From Alphaproteobacteria bacterium (GTDB taxonomy: Bacteria > Pseudomonadota > Alphaproteobacteria > Bin95): DNA of 64,000 nucleotides. The notes beneath the pieces are model-generated. The model had not been told where the DNA came from and did no database searches. It saw only the letters and a list, made by a program, of their open reading frames with translations. The position numbers and the translations under genes are program-made. The stretch spans positions 1,240,001 through 1,304,000 of the forward strand of contig JACKII010000001.1 of NCBI GenBank assembly GCA_020638555.1. The letters run 5' to 3'. This document shows, in pieces, positions 36,342-46,909 of the stretch (positions are counted from its first letter, which is position 1; every line of letters begins with the position of its first letter).

Positions 36342-38144
36342 TCAGTTTTGTACCTGCATGGCCGCGGTGATCACGCCGCCGGTCTTGGCCTGCCGCACGT
36401 CCTTGGCCTGTCGCACGTCGCCTTCGGGCTCCGCCGTGGTCGGCTTGACGCCCAGCATCGGCGCGATGCGGTCGATAATCCGACCGACCGCCGGCGCTGC
36501 CACCTTGCCGCCGGTGGCATAGCGGCCGGTCACCTTCCGCTCTTTCGGCTCGTCGACCATGACGAACACCACATAGCGCGGATCGGCGATGGGAAAAGCC
36601 CCTATAAAGGACGAGATGCGTTTGTCGCTGCTGTAGCCGCCATGCTTGCTGGGTTTCATGGCCGTGCCGGTCTTGCCGCCGACCGGATAGAGATGCGTGC
36701 CGGCGTTGCGGCCCGTGCCCTTCAGCACGACCTGGCGCAGCATGGCGCGCACGGTGGCCGACGTCTCCGGCCGGATCACCCGACGGCCTTGCGCGGTTTC
36801 GGCGTTGTTCAGGCGGATATAGGTCGGCCGGTGCAGCACGCCACCGTTGACCAGGGCCGCGAACGTGGCCGCGAATTGCGCCGGCGACACCGACAGCGCA
36901 TAGCCATAGGCCGCGGTCATGGCGTTCAGTTCCTGCCATTTGTCCGGCATTTGCGGCGCGCGCACCTCATAGACTTCCAGCCCCGGAACGGTCAGCAGCC
37001 CGAACCGGTCGAAATAACGGACCAGCCGGTCGGCCCCGACGTCCATCGCCATGCGCGCGGCGCCGATATTGGACGAGTGCACCAGCACATCCTGCATCGA
37101 CAGCCATTTGTTGCGGCCGTGGAAGTCCTTGATGGTATAGCCATGGGCATAGATCGGATGCGTGGCGTCGAACATGGTGTCCCGCTTGGCCACCCTGGTG
37201 TCGAGCGCGACCGCCGCGACGATCGGCTTGAACACCGAGCCCAGCTCGAACACGCCATTGCTGACGCGGTTTTCTTCCACCTTCGGGTCGCGCTTGCCGA
37301 TGATGTTCGGGTCGAAGTCCGGCAGCGAGACCGAGGCCAGCATTTCTCCGGTATGGGTGTCCAGCACCACGCCGGCGCCGGCAGCGGCGGCATAGGTGTC
37401 GATTCGCTGCTGCAACTCCTCGCGCACCACGGCCTGCAGGCGCATGTCCAGGCTCAGCGAGAGCGGCGCATCCGGGACGCCGGCCAGGTCGGCGTCGTAA
37501 TAGGCCTCGATCCCCGAAAGCGCGGTCTGGTCCGCGCGGGTCAGGCCGACGACATGCACGGCGAGCGGGCCCTGCGGATAGATCCGCCGGTATTCCTGCT
37601 TGGCGCGGATGCCCGGCAGGCCCAGTTGCAGCGCCTTGAAATACTGCTCCGGCGTCAGATGCCGGGCGACATAGACGAACTCTTCCTTGCTGGAGAGCCG
37701 GCGGACCAGAAGGTCCCGGTCCAGATCGGGGAAGGCCCGGACCAGCGCCTCCGCCGTGCCGACCGGGTCCGGCACGTCATCGGGGTGGGCATAAAGCGAG
37801 TGCGTCGGCGCGCTGAACGCCAGCAACACGCCGTTGCGGTCGAAGATTTTCGCGCGCGGATAGAGCGCCCGTTCCTGCGGCGCCGGCGCCAGACTCGCGG
37901 GCTTGGCCGCGGCCATCAGGGCCGAAGCGTTGGCGGCGGGCACGGTGCCGGGGGCAGCGGTAACCACCAGCTTGCCCACCACCGCCAGCATGGCGGCGGC
38001 AATGCCGGCGCCGACCACGGCCAGCCGCCAGCCGCCGGCGGCGCGGGGCGCGCGTTCCGGCACGAACACGGGTGTGGTGGCGCCAGCGGACGATGCGGCT
38101 GCGTGTGGCGCGGGCTCGTCGAGGAACGGGAGCGTCCCGGTCAT
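36342..38144 (-). CDS. ftsI: Peptidoglycan transpeptidase FtsI (PBP3)
   Basis: A 600-residue class B penicillin-binding protein for septal cross-linking. It has a cytoplasmic N-terminus, one transmembrane helix (about residues 40-62), a pedestal domain (ALYPRAKIFDRNGVLLAF...RRIYPQGPLAVHVVGLT) and the transpeptidase domain with S303-V-F-K306, SSN and KTGT. The tail carries a short direct repeat (DVRQAK twice). Overlaps ftsL by ATGA. Confidence 0.96.
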   Translation of the reverse strand: MTGTLPFLDEPAPHAAASSAGATTPVFVPERAPRAAGGWRLAVVGAGIAAAMLAVVGKLVVTAAPGTVPAANASALMAAAKPASLAPAPQERALYPRAKIFDRNGVLLAFSAPTHSLYAHPDDVPDPVGTAEALVRAFPDLDRDLLVRRLSSKEEFVYVARHLTPEQYFKALQLGLPGIRAKQEYRRIYPQGPLAVHVVGLTRADQTALSGIEAYYDADLAGVPDAPLSLSLDMRLQAVVREELQQRIDTYAAAAGAGVVLDTHTGEMLASVSLPDFDPNIIGKRDPKVEENRVSNGVFELGSVFKPIVAAVALDTRVAKRDTMFDATHPIYAHGYTIKDFHGRNKWLSMQDVLVHSSNIGAARMAMDVGADRLVRYFDRFGLLTVPGLEVYEVRAPQMPDKWQELNAMTAAYGYALSVSPAQFAATFAALVNGGVLHRPTYIRLNNAETAQGRRVIRPETSATVRAMLRQVVLKGTGRNAGTHLYPVGGKTGTAMKPSKHGGYSSDKRISSFIGAFPIADPRYVVFVMVDEPKERKVTGRYATGGKVAAPAVGRIIDRIAPMLGVKPTTAEPEGDVRQAKDVRQAKTGGVITAAMQVQN

Positions 38145-38617
38145 TGTGGCCTCCTGCGCGGAATGATGAGGGTGACGGGCTGCAAGGCGGTGGGGCTTTG
38201 CGCCTCCAGCCAGGGCGGGGTGGCCGGCCCGCCGGGCAGCGCCGGCGGCAGGCTGGGCGCCTTGGCCGGCGGTTCCGGGGCGGTCTGGCCGAACTGTTCG
38301 GTCGGCGGCTTCGGCTCCGGCCGGCGCGCGGTCGGCAGCGGGATCCGGGCCGGCAACCGGTCCAGGGCGATCAACTGGTCGCCGCGGATTTCCTGTAGCT
38401 TCAGGTGCCGGTCCGCCAGCGGCCGCAGGCGCTCGGGCGAGGTCAGAAGCTGATAGCTGGCATCCAGCAGCGCGATCCGTTCCTGCACCGCGCTCTTGCG
38501 GGCGGAAACGGCGTCGATGCGGCTGTTGATGCGGTCGACTTCCAGCGAAACCGTGACCGTCATCAGCACCATGCCGGCCAGGGCGACCAGCCAGAAAATC
38601 GTGACGCGAGACATCAT
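38141..38617 (-). CDS. ftsL: Cell division protein FtsL
   Basis: A 158-residue bitopic protein. An N-terminal transmembrane helix (IFWLVALAGMVLMTVTVSLEV) is followed by a periplasmic coiled coil (RINSRIDAVSARKSAVQERIALLDASYQLLTS), then LADRHLKLQEIRGDQLIALDRLP and a Pro-rich tail. Weakly conserved family; the position between rsmH and ftsI and the topology make the call. Two adjacent ATGs are possible starts, and the first overlaps the rsmH stop. Confidence 0.88.
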   Translation of the reverse strand: MMSRVTIFWLVALAGMVLMTVTVSLEVDRINSRIDAVSARKSAVQERIALLDASYQLLTSPERLRPLADRHLKLQEIRGDQLIALDRLPARIPLPTARRPEPKPPTEQFGQTAPEPPAKAPSLPPALPGGPATPPWLEAQSPTALQPVTLIIPRRRPQ

Positions 38618-39561
38618 GGGCGATCCTCCGTCTCCGGCTCCGCCAGTCGTTCGGCCGCGCGCAGCCGGGCCGAGCGGGCGCGGGGATTGGCGGCGATCTC
38701 CGCCGCACCGGGCACGACCGGCCGGCGGGTCAGCAGGCGCCAGGCGGCGGCCTCGGTCGCGCCGGCATCCGGCAAATGGCGCGAGCCCCGCGGCTTGGCG
38801 GCGGACCGGTCGCGGAAGAAGGCCTTCACGATCCGGTCTTCCAGCGAATGAAACGAGACGACGGCACAGCGGCCGCCGGCCTTCAGCGCACGCTCCGAGG
38901 CGGCGAGGCCGCGCTCCAACTCGCCCAGCTCGTCGTTGACGACGATGCGCAGCGCCTGAAAGGTTCGCGTCGCCGGGTGATGGTGCGGATCGGGCCGGGG
39001 GATGGCCTTGGCCACCACGGCCGCCAGATCGGCGGTGCGCTGCAACGGACGGTCGTGACGGGTGGCGACGATGGCGCGGGCGACGCGGCGCGAATACCGC
39101 TCCTCGCCGAACCGCCAGAGCCAGTCCGCCAGGATGGCCTCGTCGGTGGTGGCGACGAGATCGGCGGCGGTCGGCCCTTCGCCGCTCATGCGCATGTCGA
39201 GCGGGCCGTCCTGCTGGAACGAGAAGCCCCGGTCCGGCTGGTCCAACTGCATGGAGGACACGCCCAGGTCCAGCGCGATGCCGTCGGCGCTGGCCGGCCG
39301 GTCGAGCACGCTGTCCAGACTGCCGAAGGTGCCGTGGACCAGACGCAGCCGGTCGGGATAGCGGGCGGCGAGGGGGGCGCCGTCGCGAATCGCATTGGGG
39401 TCCCGGTCGATGGCGATCACCCGGCCGGCACCGGCGGCCAGCAGGGCCGCGGTATAGCCGCCGGCGCCGAACGTGCCGTCGATATAGAGGCCGTCCGCGC
39501 GCACCTGCAGCAACTCGACCACTTCGGGCGCCAGGACGGGGATGTGCGGCGACGCGCTCAT
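38614..39561 (-). CDS. rsmH: 16S rRNA (cytosine1402-N4)-methyltransferase RsmH (MraW)
   Basis: A 315-residue SAM-dependent methyltransferase of the dcw cluster. Markers are HIPVLAPEVVELLQV, the SAM-binding YIDGTFGAGGYTAALLAAG, ALDLGVSSMQLDQPDRGFSFQQDGPLDMRMS and the C-terminal GGRCAVVSFHSLEDRIVKAFFRDRS. It methylates C1402 of 16S rRNA. Overlaps mraZ by ATGA. Confidence 0.97.
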   Translation of the reverse strand: MSASPHIPVLAPEVVELLQVRADGLYIDGTFGAGGYTAALLAAGAGRVIAIDRDPNAIRDGAPLAARYPDRLRLVHGTFGSLDSVLDRPASADGIALDLGVSSMQLDQPDRGFSFQQDGPLDMRMSGEGPTAADLVATTDEAILADWLWRFGEERYSRRVARAIVATRHDRPLQRTADLAAVVAKAIPRPDPHHHPATRTFQALRIVVNDELGELERGLAASERALKAGGRCAVVSFHSLEDRIVKAFFRDRSAAKPRGSRHLPDAGATEAAAWRLLTRRPVVPGAAEIAANPRARSARLRAAERLAEPETEDRP

Positions 39562-40046
39562 GTCCGGCCCTCGCTGGCGGCCTGCTCGGTCATCAGCATC
39601 AGGATGCGGCGCGCGAGGCTGCGTTCTTCCGCCTCGAAATACTCGTCGACGTCTTCGGTCGGCCAGATCTCGAAAAAATGGCCCTGGCCGTGGAAGAACA
39701 CCTTCTTTTCCAGGTTCGCCGCCGCCACCAGCTTGGGGTTGAGAACGATCCGGCCGGTGTCGTCGATCTTGTGTTCCAGGATCGAGCGGAAAATCTTCGA
39801 GGCGGCGCGGCGGATGTCGACGCTTTCGCTCGCCAATTTCACCTGAACCTGCGGCAGAACCTCGACCATGGAGAAGGTGCAGCCGAACACGGTCGGGTAG
39901 TCGGCTTCGGGCGAGGCGAAAAGCGCGATCATCTTCTCGCGGCCGGCATCCGGGTCGGATTCGATGCGGTTGCGGAACGGCGCGGGGATCGAGACCCGCC
40001 GTTTCGCGTCCAGGCCGCTCTCGAATGTGCCGTAGAATACCGGCAT
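39558..40046 (-). CDS. mraZ: Transcriptional regulator MraZ
   Basis: A 162-residue MraZ with two AbrB-like repeats: FYGTFESGLDAKRRVSIPAPFR and LEHKIDDTGRIVLNPKLVAAANLEKKVFFHGQGHFFEIW. In other bacteria it binds TGGG-type direct repeats upstream of its own gene and represses the dcw operon. Matching repeats with exact 10-base spacing lie over the -10 region here. First gene of the long dcw transcript. Confidence 0.96.
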   Translation of the reverse strand: MPVFYGTFESGLDAKRRVSIPAPFRNRIESDPDAGREKMIALFASPEADYPTVFGCTFSMVEVLPQVQVKLASESVDIRRAASKIFRSILEHKIDDTGRIVLNPKLVAAANLEKKVFFHGQGHFFEIWPTEDVDEYFEAEERSLARRILMLMTEQAASEGRT

Positions 40047-40119
40047 GGCGCTCTTCGCCCGACCTCTCGTCCGTGCCGTCTTCGGGCGCCGGGGTGGGAT
40101 GGCGCTGGACGGCGTTGAA

Positions 40120-40162
40120 TGGGTTAATGCGGGATAATATGGGACATCGAGATTAACGCCAA
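40120..40162 (-). promoter_or_regulatory. dcw promoter overlapped by three MraZ-type boxes
   Basis: On the minus strand TTGGCG (40162-40157), a 17-base spacer and TATTAT (40139-40134) form a good sigma-70 promoter reading into mraZ. On the plus strand TGGGT (40120), CGGGA (40130) and TGGGA (40140) recur every 10 bases and flank or overlap the -10. TGGGN repeats with 5-base spacers are the known MraZ-binding pattern. Autoregulation by MraZ is the natural reading. Confidence 0.65.
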
Positions 40163-40330
40163 GTGAAAATCGCCCCTAGTCGGTGGATGAGTTGAAAGAA
40201 TTCGCGGATTGGCAATAGAAACAATTACGATTAATTGTTCGCGGACAGTTCTGGTTTAATGGGATATTAAGAGAACAAAACAGGATATTTGGCACAAAAT
40301 TTGCGCTTTTGCGCCTGTTTGGGGATAAAG
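40163..40330. other. AT-rich spacer between rnpB and the dcw promoter
   Basis: Much more AT-rich than its surroundings. On the minus strand, just past rnpB, GCGC-AAAA-GCGC (40314-40303) followed by AAATTTTG is a weak terminator candidate for rnpB. No reading frame with family features is present. Confidence 0.45.
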
Positions 40331-40742
40331 GGTCAGGCGGTCTGTAAGCCGGGTTCTGTGTCCCAAAAAATCCCATGGGATGGGAAATCGTGGGATGGCG
40401 ACCATTCATCTGGGGCAGCGGTTGCCCGTCTGCCTCGGTGCGACCGACCCGGACGACGACCCGAAGACAGGGCCTGTTGCATACCCGCATACGCAGGCTG
40501 CGACGGTCGTCCCTATATGGTCTTGCTCCCGGTGGGGTTTACCGTGCCGGTGCTGTTGCCAGCCCCGCGGTGGGCTCTTACCCCACCCTTTCACCCTTAC
40601 CCCGGTCGGAACCGGGGCGGTTTGCTTTCTGTGGCACTGTCCCTGAGGTCACCCTCGCCGGCCGTTAGCCGGCACCGTGTCTCCGTGGAGCCCGGACTTT
40701 CCTCCCTCCGCGAACGGAGAGCGGTCGCCCGACCGCCTGACC
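40331..40742 (-). ncRNA. rnpB: RNase P RNA, bacterial type A
   Basis: The catalytic RNA of RNase P. Helix P1 is formed by 40742-40731 and 40342-40331 (GGTCAGGCGGTC with GACCGCCTGACC). The universal segments appear in order on the minus strand: GGAGGAAAGTCCGGGCTCC, CACAGAAA, GTAAGAGCCCACCG, AGATGAATGG and CAGAACCCGGCTTACAG. At about 412 bases it is a normal alphaproteobacterial size. Its 5' end abuts the stop codon of the amidase gene. Exact termini are set by P1 pairing and may be off by a few bases. Confidence 0.95.
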
Positions 40743-41481
40743 TAGGGGATAGATAAGCCGGCCGCGGCCGGCTCGCAACCGCATTGGCGGAGCAGGTCGG
40801 CGAGCCGGCCGGCGCAGTCGCCGTCGAACACGCCGTCCAGGCAGGCGGGCCGGAAATGGCGCTGGAACGCCAGCACGGCGTTGCGGGTGGCCAGGTCGCA
40901 GGAGCCGTTGGGGGCCAGGTCGTAGCCGAACGCCGCCAGCGCGGCCTGCACCCGCACCAGCGGCGGCACGGGCAGGGGGGCGCAGGAACGCGGCGAGAGC
41001 CCGATCCCCGCCGCGGCGAAGGCCGGCCAGGGAAACCCCTCGCCCGGATCTTCCTTGCGATTCGGCGCGACATCGCTGTGGCCGACGACATTGCGGGCCG
41101 GGATGCCATGGCGCGCGACGATCCCCCGGCAGAGCGCCTGCACGGCCGCGATCTGGGCCGCCGGAAACGGGCGATAGCCGAAGGCGTGACCGGGATGGGC
41201 GATCTCCACGCCGATGGAATGGCTGTTGACGTCGTGCTCGCCGCGCCAGCAGGCGAGGCCCGCGTGCCAGGCGCGGCGGTGTTCGGCGACCAACTGCCAG
41301 ACCGTCCCGTCCGTGCCGACCAGATAATGGGCACTCACCTGGGCGTCCGGGTCCGAGAGCCGCGCCAGCGCGCCTGCGGTCGTCGGCATGCCGGTATAGT
41401 GCAGCACCAGCAGGTCGACCGCGCCGCGCCGCTCGCCATGGTTGGGCGAGGGGTGCCAGACCAGCGCGGGCGGTGGGGCGG

Positions 41482-41485
<4 letters not shown>
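40742..41485 (-). CDS. N-acetylmuramoyl-L-alanine amidase (AmiD/AmpD type)
   Basis: A 247-residue protein with an Amidase_2 domain (DLLVLHYTGMPTTAGAL, then HYLVGTDGTVWQLV, NSHSIGVEIAHPGH and VVGHSDVAPNRKEDPGEGFPW, giving the zinc histidines and Asp/Glu). A C-terminal peptidoglycan-binding domain follows (VQAALAAFGYDL...TRNAVLAFQRHF). No signal peptide is seen, so it may act on cytoplasmic recycled muropeptides as AmpD does. The start is GTG at 41485, overlapping the ABC-F stop. Confidence 0.88.
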
Positions 41486-43350
<1,865 letters not shown>

Positions 43351-43546
43351 GATGCGCGCTGCATGGCTGGCGGCCACGGGCTTTGTCAAGGCGTCAGAGA
43401 CAAGCCCTGCAAATTCGGCATACCTCTTGCGCAAAATTGCATGCCTTCGTATGGTGCGCGCCGCAATCGGCAGGATAACGAACAGCAAAGAGGCGACCTG
43501 CTCGGTTTCGGCAACACCGATGAGCGAATGGGAGAAGGATCCGATC

Positions 43547-44554
43547 ATGCGAAGCGTTCTGATTGCGGCCGCGGCCGTGCTGGTCGCCGGCCAGGCGGTC
43601 GCGGCCGAGAAGGTGCAGTGGAATTACTCGATGTGGGGCAATCCGCGCGCCTTCACCAAAGGCGTGGAAGCCGCGGTCGACTACATCAAGGAAAAGAGCG
43701 GCGGCAATTTCGAGATTACCATTCACTATGGCGGCACCATTTCGCCGCCGAAGGAAAATCTCGACAACGTCTCGCTTGGCGCGCTGGAAGCGGCGCATCT
43801 CTGCACCTTCTACCATCCCGGCAAGAACCCGGTCGGCACCGTGCTCGACCTGCCCTTCCTGCCGGTGGAGAACATCGACCAGCTGATCAAGGTCCAGGAC
43901 GCGTTCGAGTCCTATGAGCCCTGGATGAAGGAAATGGCCGGCTGGCACGCCCGGCCCTGGTTCGCCGGCGTGCTGCCGACCTACGAGTTCATGGGCGTCG
44001 GCAACCCGCCGAAAAAGCTGGAGGACTGGAAGGGCATGCGCGTGCGTGCCGGCGGCGGCATGGGCGACGCCATGCGCAAGCTGGGCGCGGTGCCGACCAC
44101 CGTGCCGGCCCCGGACGTCTATCAGACGGTGGAGCGGGGCGTGGTGCAGGCGGCCTCCTGGCCCTACAGCTATGCGTTCGGCGCCTATCGCCTGCACGAA
44201 ATCTCGAAATGGTACACCGAAGGCATGGCCATCGGCTCGGCCCACTGCCCGTCGGTGATCAATATCGACACCTACAACGCGCTTCCGGACGAGTACAAGC
44301 AGTTGCTGGAGGAGGCCAAGGCCGTCGCCTACGACGCCTATCGCGTGGTCTACAAGGAAGCTGACGACAAGTGGCGTCCGATTTTTGCGAGCCGCATGGA
44401 ACGCGTCACCTACTCTCCGGAGCAGATGGCCCATTTCCGCGAGATCGGCGCCAAGCCGGTCTGGGGCGACTGGGTGAACGAGCATAAGAAAGAGTTCGAC
44501 TCGCAGGCCGTCCTCGACTTCGTGCTCGACCAGGCCAAACAGGCCAAAATGTAA
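43547..44554 (+). CDS. TRAP transporter substrate-binding protein (DctP family)
   Basis: A 335-residue periplasmic protein with a cleavable signal peptide (MRSVLIAAAAVLVAGQAVAA). DctP-family traits follow: WNYSMWGNPRAFTKGVEAAVDYIKEKSGGNFEI, a MRVRAGGGMGDAMRKLGAVPTTVPAPDVYQTVERGVVQAA binding helix region, and the usual end. It captures an organic acid or similar solute and delivers it to DctQM, encoded next. GGGAGAAGGA lies 8 bases before the ATG. The ligand is not predictable from sequence. Confidence 0.92.
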   Translation: MRSVLIAAAAVLVAGQAVAAEKVQWNYSMWGNPRAFTKGVEAAVDYIKEKSGGNFEITIHYGGTISPPKENLDNVSLGALEAAHLCTFYHPGKNPVGTVLDLPFLPVENIDQLIKVQDAFESYEPWMKEMAGWHARPWFAGVLPTYEFMGVGNPPKKLEDWKGMRVRAGGGMGDAMRKLGAVPTTVPAPDVYQTVERGVVQAASWPYSYAFGAYRLHEISKWYTEGMAIGSAHCPSVINIDTYNALPDEYKQLLEEAKAVAYDAYRVVYKEADDKWRPIFASRMERVTYSPEQMAHFREIGAKPVWGDWVNEHKKEFDSQAVLDFVLDQAKQAKM

Positions 44555-44560
44555 GGCGCT

Positions 44561-44598
44561 GGCGGCCGGAGCCGGGCATTCGCCCGCAGCCGGCCGCC
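44561..44598 (+). terminator. Strong hairpin between dctP and dctQ genes
   Basis: GGCGGCCGG (44561-44569) pairs with CCGGCCGCC (44590-44598), just after the binding-protein stop. There is no T-run, so it probably stabilises the upstream message or causes partial termination, letting the binding protein be made in excess. Confidence 0.5.
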
Positions 44599-44692
44599 GC
44601 CGGGGTCGGATGCCGGGGCGGCCGGATCGGATGCGGTTCGGCCGCTCTCGCGCGCACGCCGCCGCCCCCCGAATCCTGCTGCGGGATCCCCC

Positions 44693-45328
44693 ATGATGAC
44701 GACGAATTCCCCCTCTGCGCCCGACAGTGGCGGCGGTCTGCTCGGCCGGATCGACCGGGCGGTGGCGGTTATGGAGAACGTGTTCAACGCGCTCGCCGCC
44801 CTGTTCATCCTCATCATGATGCTGTTCATGGTGGCCGAAGTGCTGGGGCGGAAGCTGTTCAACAGCCCGATTCCCGGCGCCATCGACTGGGTCGAGGTCT
44901 GGATGGCGACCTTCGCCTTTCTCGGCGCGGCCTATTGCCAGCGCAAGGGCGCGCATGTGCGCATGGAACTGGTGATCGACCGGCTGAAAGGGCGGCTGCT
45001 CTATTGGGCCGAGTGCTTCGCCGTGTTCGTCGGCTTCGTCTATGTCTCCATCATCGCGGTCCAGTCCTTCCACCATTTCCAGCGGGCGTGGGAGCGGGGC
45101 GACAGCACCATCGACATCCGCCTGGAACTCTGGCCCTCCAAGCTGATCGTGCCGGTGGCGCTGACCCTGCTGGCGCTGCGGCTGGCGTTGCAGGTCTGGG
45201 CCTATGTCCGCCTGGCGATGGACCCGGAGCGCCGCCCGGTCGCGGTGCCCGAACGCCATGACGCCGTGGCGGAAGCGCGGGAGGAAATCGAACACGCCAT
45301 GGGCCATGACGCCCACGATGCGCGCTGA
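44693..45328 (+). CDS. TRAP transporter small membrane subunit (DctQ family)
   Basis: A 211-residue protein with four predicted transmembrane helices (for example ALAALFILIMMLFMVAEVLG, ECFAVFVGFVYVSIIAVQSF and LIVPVALTLLALRLALQVWAYV) and the DctQ-type segment WVEVWMATFAFLGAAYCQRKGAHVRME. It associates with the large subunit in the sodium-dependent TRAP importer. The C-terminal tail is charged and His-rich. Two adjacent ATG codons are possible starts. Confidence 0.9.
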   Translation: MMTTNSPSAPDSGGGLLGRIDRAVAVMENVFNALAALFILIMMLFMVAEVLGRKLFNSPIPGAIDWVEVWMATFAFLGAAYCQRKGAHVRMELVIDRLKGRLLYWAECFAVFVGFVYVSIIAVQSFHHFQRAWERGDSTIDIRLELWPSKLIVPVALTLLALRLALQVWAYVRLAMDPERRPVAVPERHDAVAEAREEIEHAMGHDAHDAR

Positions 45329-45360
45329 ACGGCGCGTCTGACTCGGAAGGAAATCGCGTC

Positions 45361-46740
45361 ATGGATCCGTTTGTCGCCGGCATCGTCTCGCTGTTCGTGA
45401 TCATTTCGCTGGTGGTGCTGGGCGTGCGCGTCGCCTATGCCGCCGGCATCACCGGCCTGTTCGGCCTCGTCCTGCTGATCGGCAGCCGCAAGGCGCGGGA
45501 CGGCGGCGTGCTCGACTGGATCGATGCCGGCTGGAGCGCCGGCGCCGGCCTCGCCGGCACGCTGGCCCATTCGGAGGTCAGCCATTACTCGCTGTCGGTG
45601 TTGCCGATGTTCATTCTCATCGGCTTTCTGGCCTATTACGCCGGCCTGACTCAGGGGGCGTTCCGGTGTGCCCGGGCCTGGCTCGGCTGGTTGCCGGGCG
45701 GCCTGGCGGTCGCCACCGTGTTCGCCACCGCCGGCTTCGCCGCGGTTTCCGGCGCCTCGACCGCGACGGCGGCGGTGTTCAGCCGGGTCGCGATCCCGGA
45801 AATGTTGAAATACGGCTACGATCCGAGGCTGGCGGCCGGTGTCGTCGCGGCCGGCGGCACGCTCGCCTCGCTGATCCCGCCCAGCGCCATCCTGGTGATC
45901 TATGCCATCATCGTCGAGGAAAGCGTCGGCTCGCTGTTGCTGGCGGGTTTCATCCCCGGTGCGGTCTCGGCCATCGTCTATGCGGCCATTATCGTCATCC
46001 GCTGCAAGATCAGCCCGGACCTGGGCCGGCCGGTCGCCGGCCTGAACTGGGGGGAGCGGATCAACTCCCTGCCCGGCATGATGCCGATTGTCGGCGTGAT
46101 CGCGATCATTCTGGGCGGCATCTATACCGGCTGGATGACGCCGACCGAAACCGGCGCGGTGGGCGCGTTCATCGTGTTCTGCATGGCGCTCGCCCGCCGG
46201 CTGGCGACGGGGCAGGGCATGACCCGGACCGATTTCCGGGACGCGATGATGGAGACCTCGAAACTCACCGTGATGATCTTCACGATCATCTGGAGCATCC
46301 TGATCTTCGTCCGCTTCCTGGGCTTCACCGGCCTGACCACCGCCTTTGCCGACTGGATCGTCCATCTGGACGTGGCGCCGGTGGTGGTGGTGATCCTGAT
46401 CCTGTGCGTCTACATCGTCCTCGGCATGTTCATGGACGGCATCGGCATGCTGCTGCTGACGCTGCCGGTGGTGCACCCGGCGGTGCTGGCGCTGGGCTAT
46501 GATCCGATCTGGTTCGGCATCATCGTCGTCAAGATGGTGGAGATCGGCCTGGTGACGCCGCCCATCGGCCTGAACTGTTTCGTCGTCAACGGCGTGCGGC
46601 CGGACATCCCGCTGGAGCAGGTGTTCAAGGGCATCTGGCCGTTCGTGGTGGCCGACATCATCACCGTGGCCGTGCTGATCGCCTTCCCCGGCATCGTGCT
46701 CTATCTGCCGCATCTGATGCTGGCGAACGTCGCCGGCTGA
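45361..46740 (+). CDS. TRAP transporter large permease subunit (DctM family)
   Basis: A 459-residue protein with about twelve hydrophobic helices. It begins MDPFVAGIVSLFVIISLVVLGVRVAYAAGITG, with GFAAVSGASTATAAVFSRVAIPEM and GTLASLIPPSAILVIYAIIVEESVG, both typical DctM/TRAP-T signatures. Forms the sodium-coupled translocation path. Follows dctQ by 32 bases. Confidence 0.93.
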   Translation: MDPFVAGIVSLFVIISLVVLGVRVAYAAGITGLFGLVLLIGSRKARDGGVLDWIDAGWSAGAGLAGTLAHSEVSHYSLSVLPMFILIGFLAYYAGLTQGAFRCARAWLGWLPGGLAVATVFATAGFAAVSGASTATAAVFSRVAIPEMLKYGYDPRLAAGVVAAGGTLASLIPPSAILVIYAIIVEESVGSLLLAGFIPGAVSAIVYAAIIVIRCKISPDLGRPVAGLNWGERINSLPGMMPIVGVIAIILGGIYTGWMTPTETGAVGAFIVFCMALARRLATGQGMTRTDFRDAMMETSKLTVMIFTIIWSILIFVRFLGFTGLTTAFADWIVHLDVAPVVVVILILCVYIVLGMFMDGIGMLLLTLPVVHPAVLALGYDPIWFGIIVVKMVEIGLVTPPIGLNCFVVNGVRPDIPLEQVFKGIWPFVVADIITVAVLIAFPGIVLYLPHLMLANVAG

Positions 46741-46761
46741 CGCGCCGCATCGGCGCCGTTC

Positions 46762-46798
46762 CCGTCCGCACCCCGGCACCATGCCGGGGTGCGGACGG
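46762..46798 (+). terminator. Terminator hairpin of the TRAP operon
   Basis: A perfect 17-base-pair stem (left arm begins CCGTCCGCACCCCGGCA) with a 3-base loop, 21 bases after the dctM stop. No T-run follows, but the stem is long and very stable. Confidence 0.7.
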
Positions 46799-46864
46799 CC
46801 CGGCTGGCTCCACCCTCTTGCGTCCACCCCTTGCGTCGGGGCGATGGGTGCGATAAGAAACTAT

Positions 46865-46880
46865 ATAAAGATATCCTTAT
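46865..46880 (+). promoter_or_regulatory. Near-palindromic operator candidate ahead of ahcY
   Basis: ATAAAGATATCCTTAT is a 16-base palindrome with one mismatched pair, in an AT-rich patch that may also supply the ahcY -10 (TATATAAAG). It resembles the palindromic sites of ArsR-family SAH-responsive regulators as I remember them; that comparison is uncertain. Confidence 0.4.
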
Positions 46881-46881
46881 G

Positions 46882-46909
46882 CGGCCAGGGGCTCCCTGGT
46901 CGTTTTTTT
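46882..46909 (+). terminator. Intrinsic terminator in the ahcY leader
   Basis: CGGCCAGGG (46882-46890) and CCCTGGTCG (46894-46902) form a 9-bp stem with one G-U pair and a 3-base loop, followed by seven T residues (46903-46909). It ends only 24 bases before the ahcY ATG. There is no room for a promoter between them, so ahcY transcripts must read through it. Confidence 0.75.

Noticed and set aside
40371..40380. TCCCATGGGA with a neighbouring T-run read as a terminator inside rnpB
   Set aside because: The conserved 3' RNase P segments (CAGAACCCGGCTTACAG and the P1 strand) lie beyond it, so transcription must continue.
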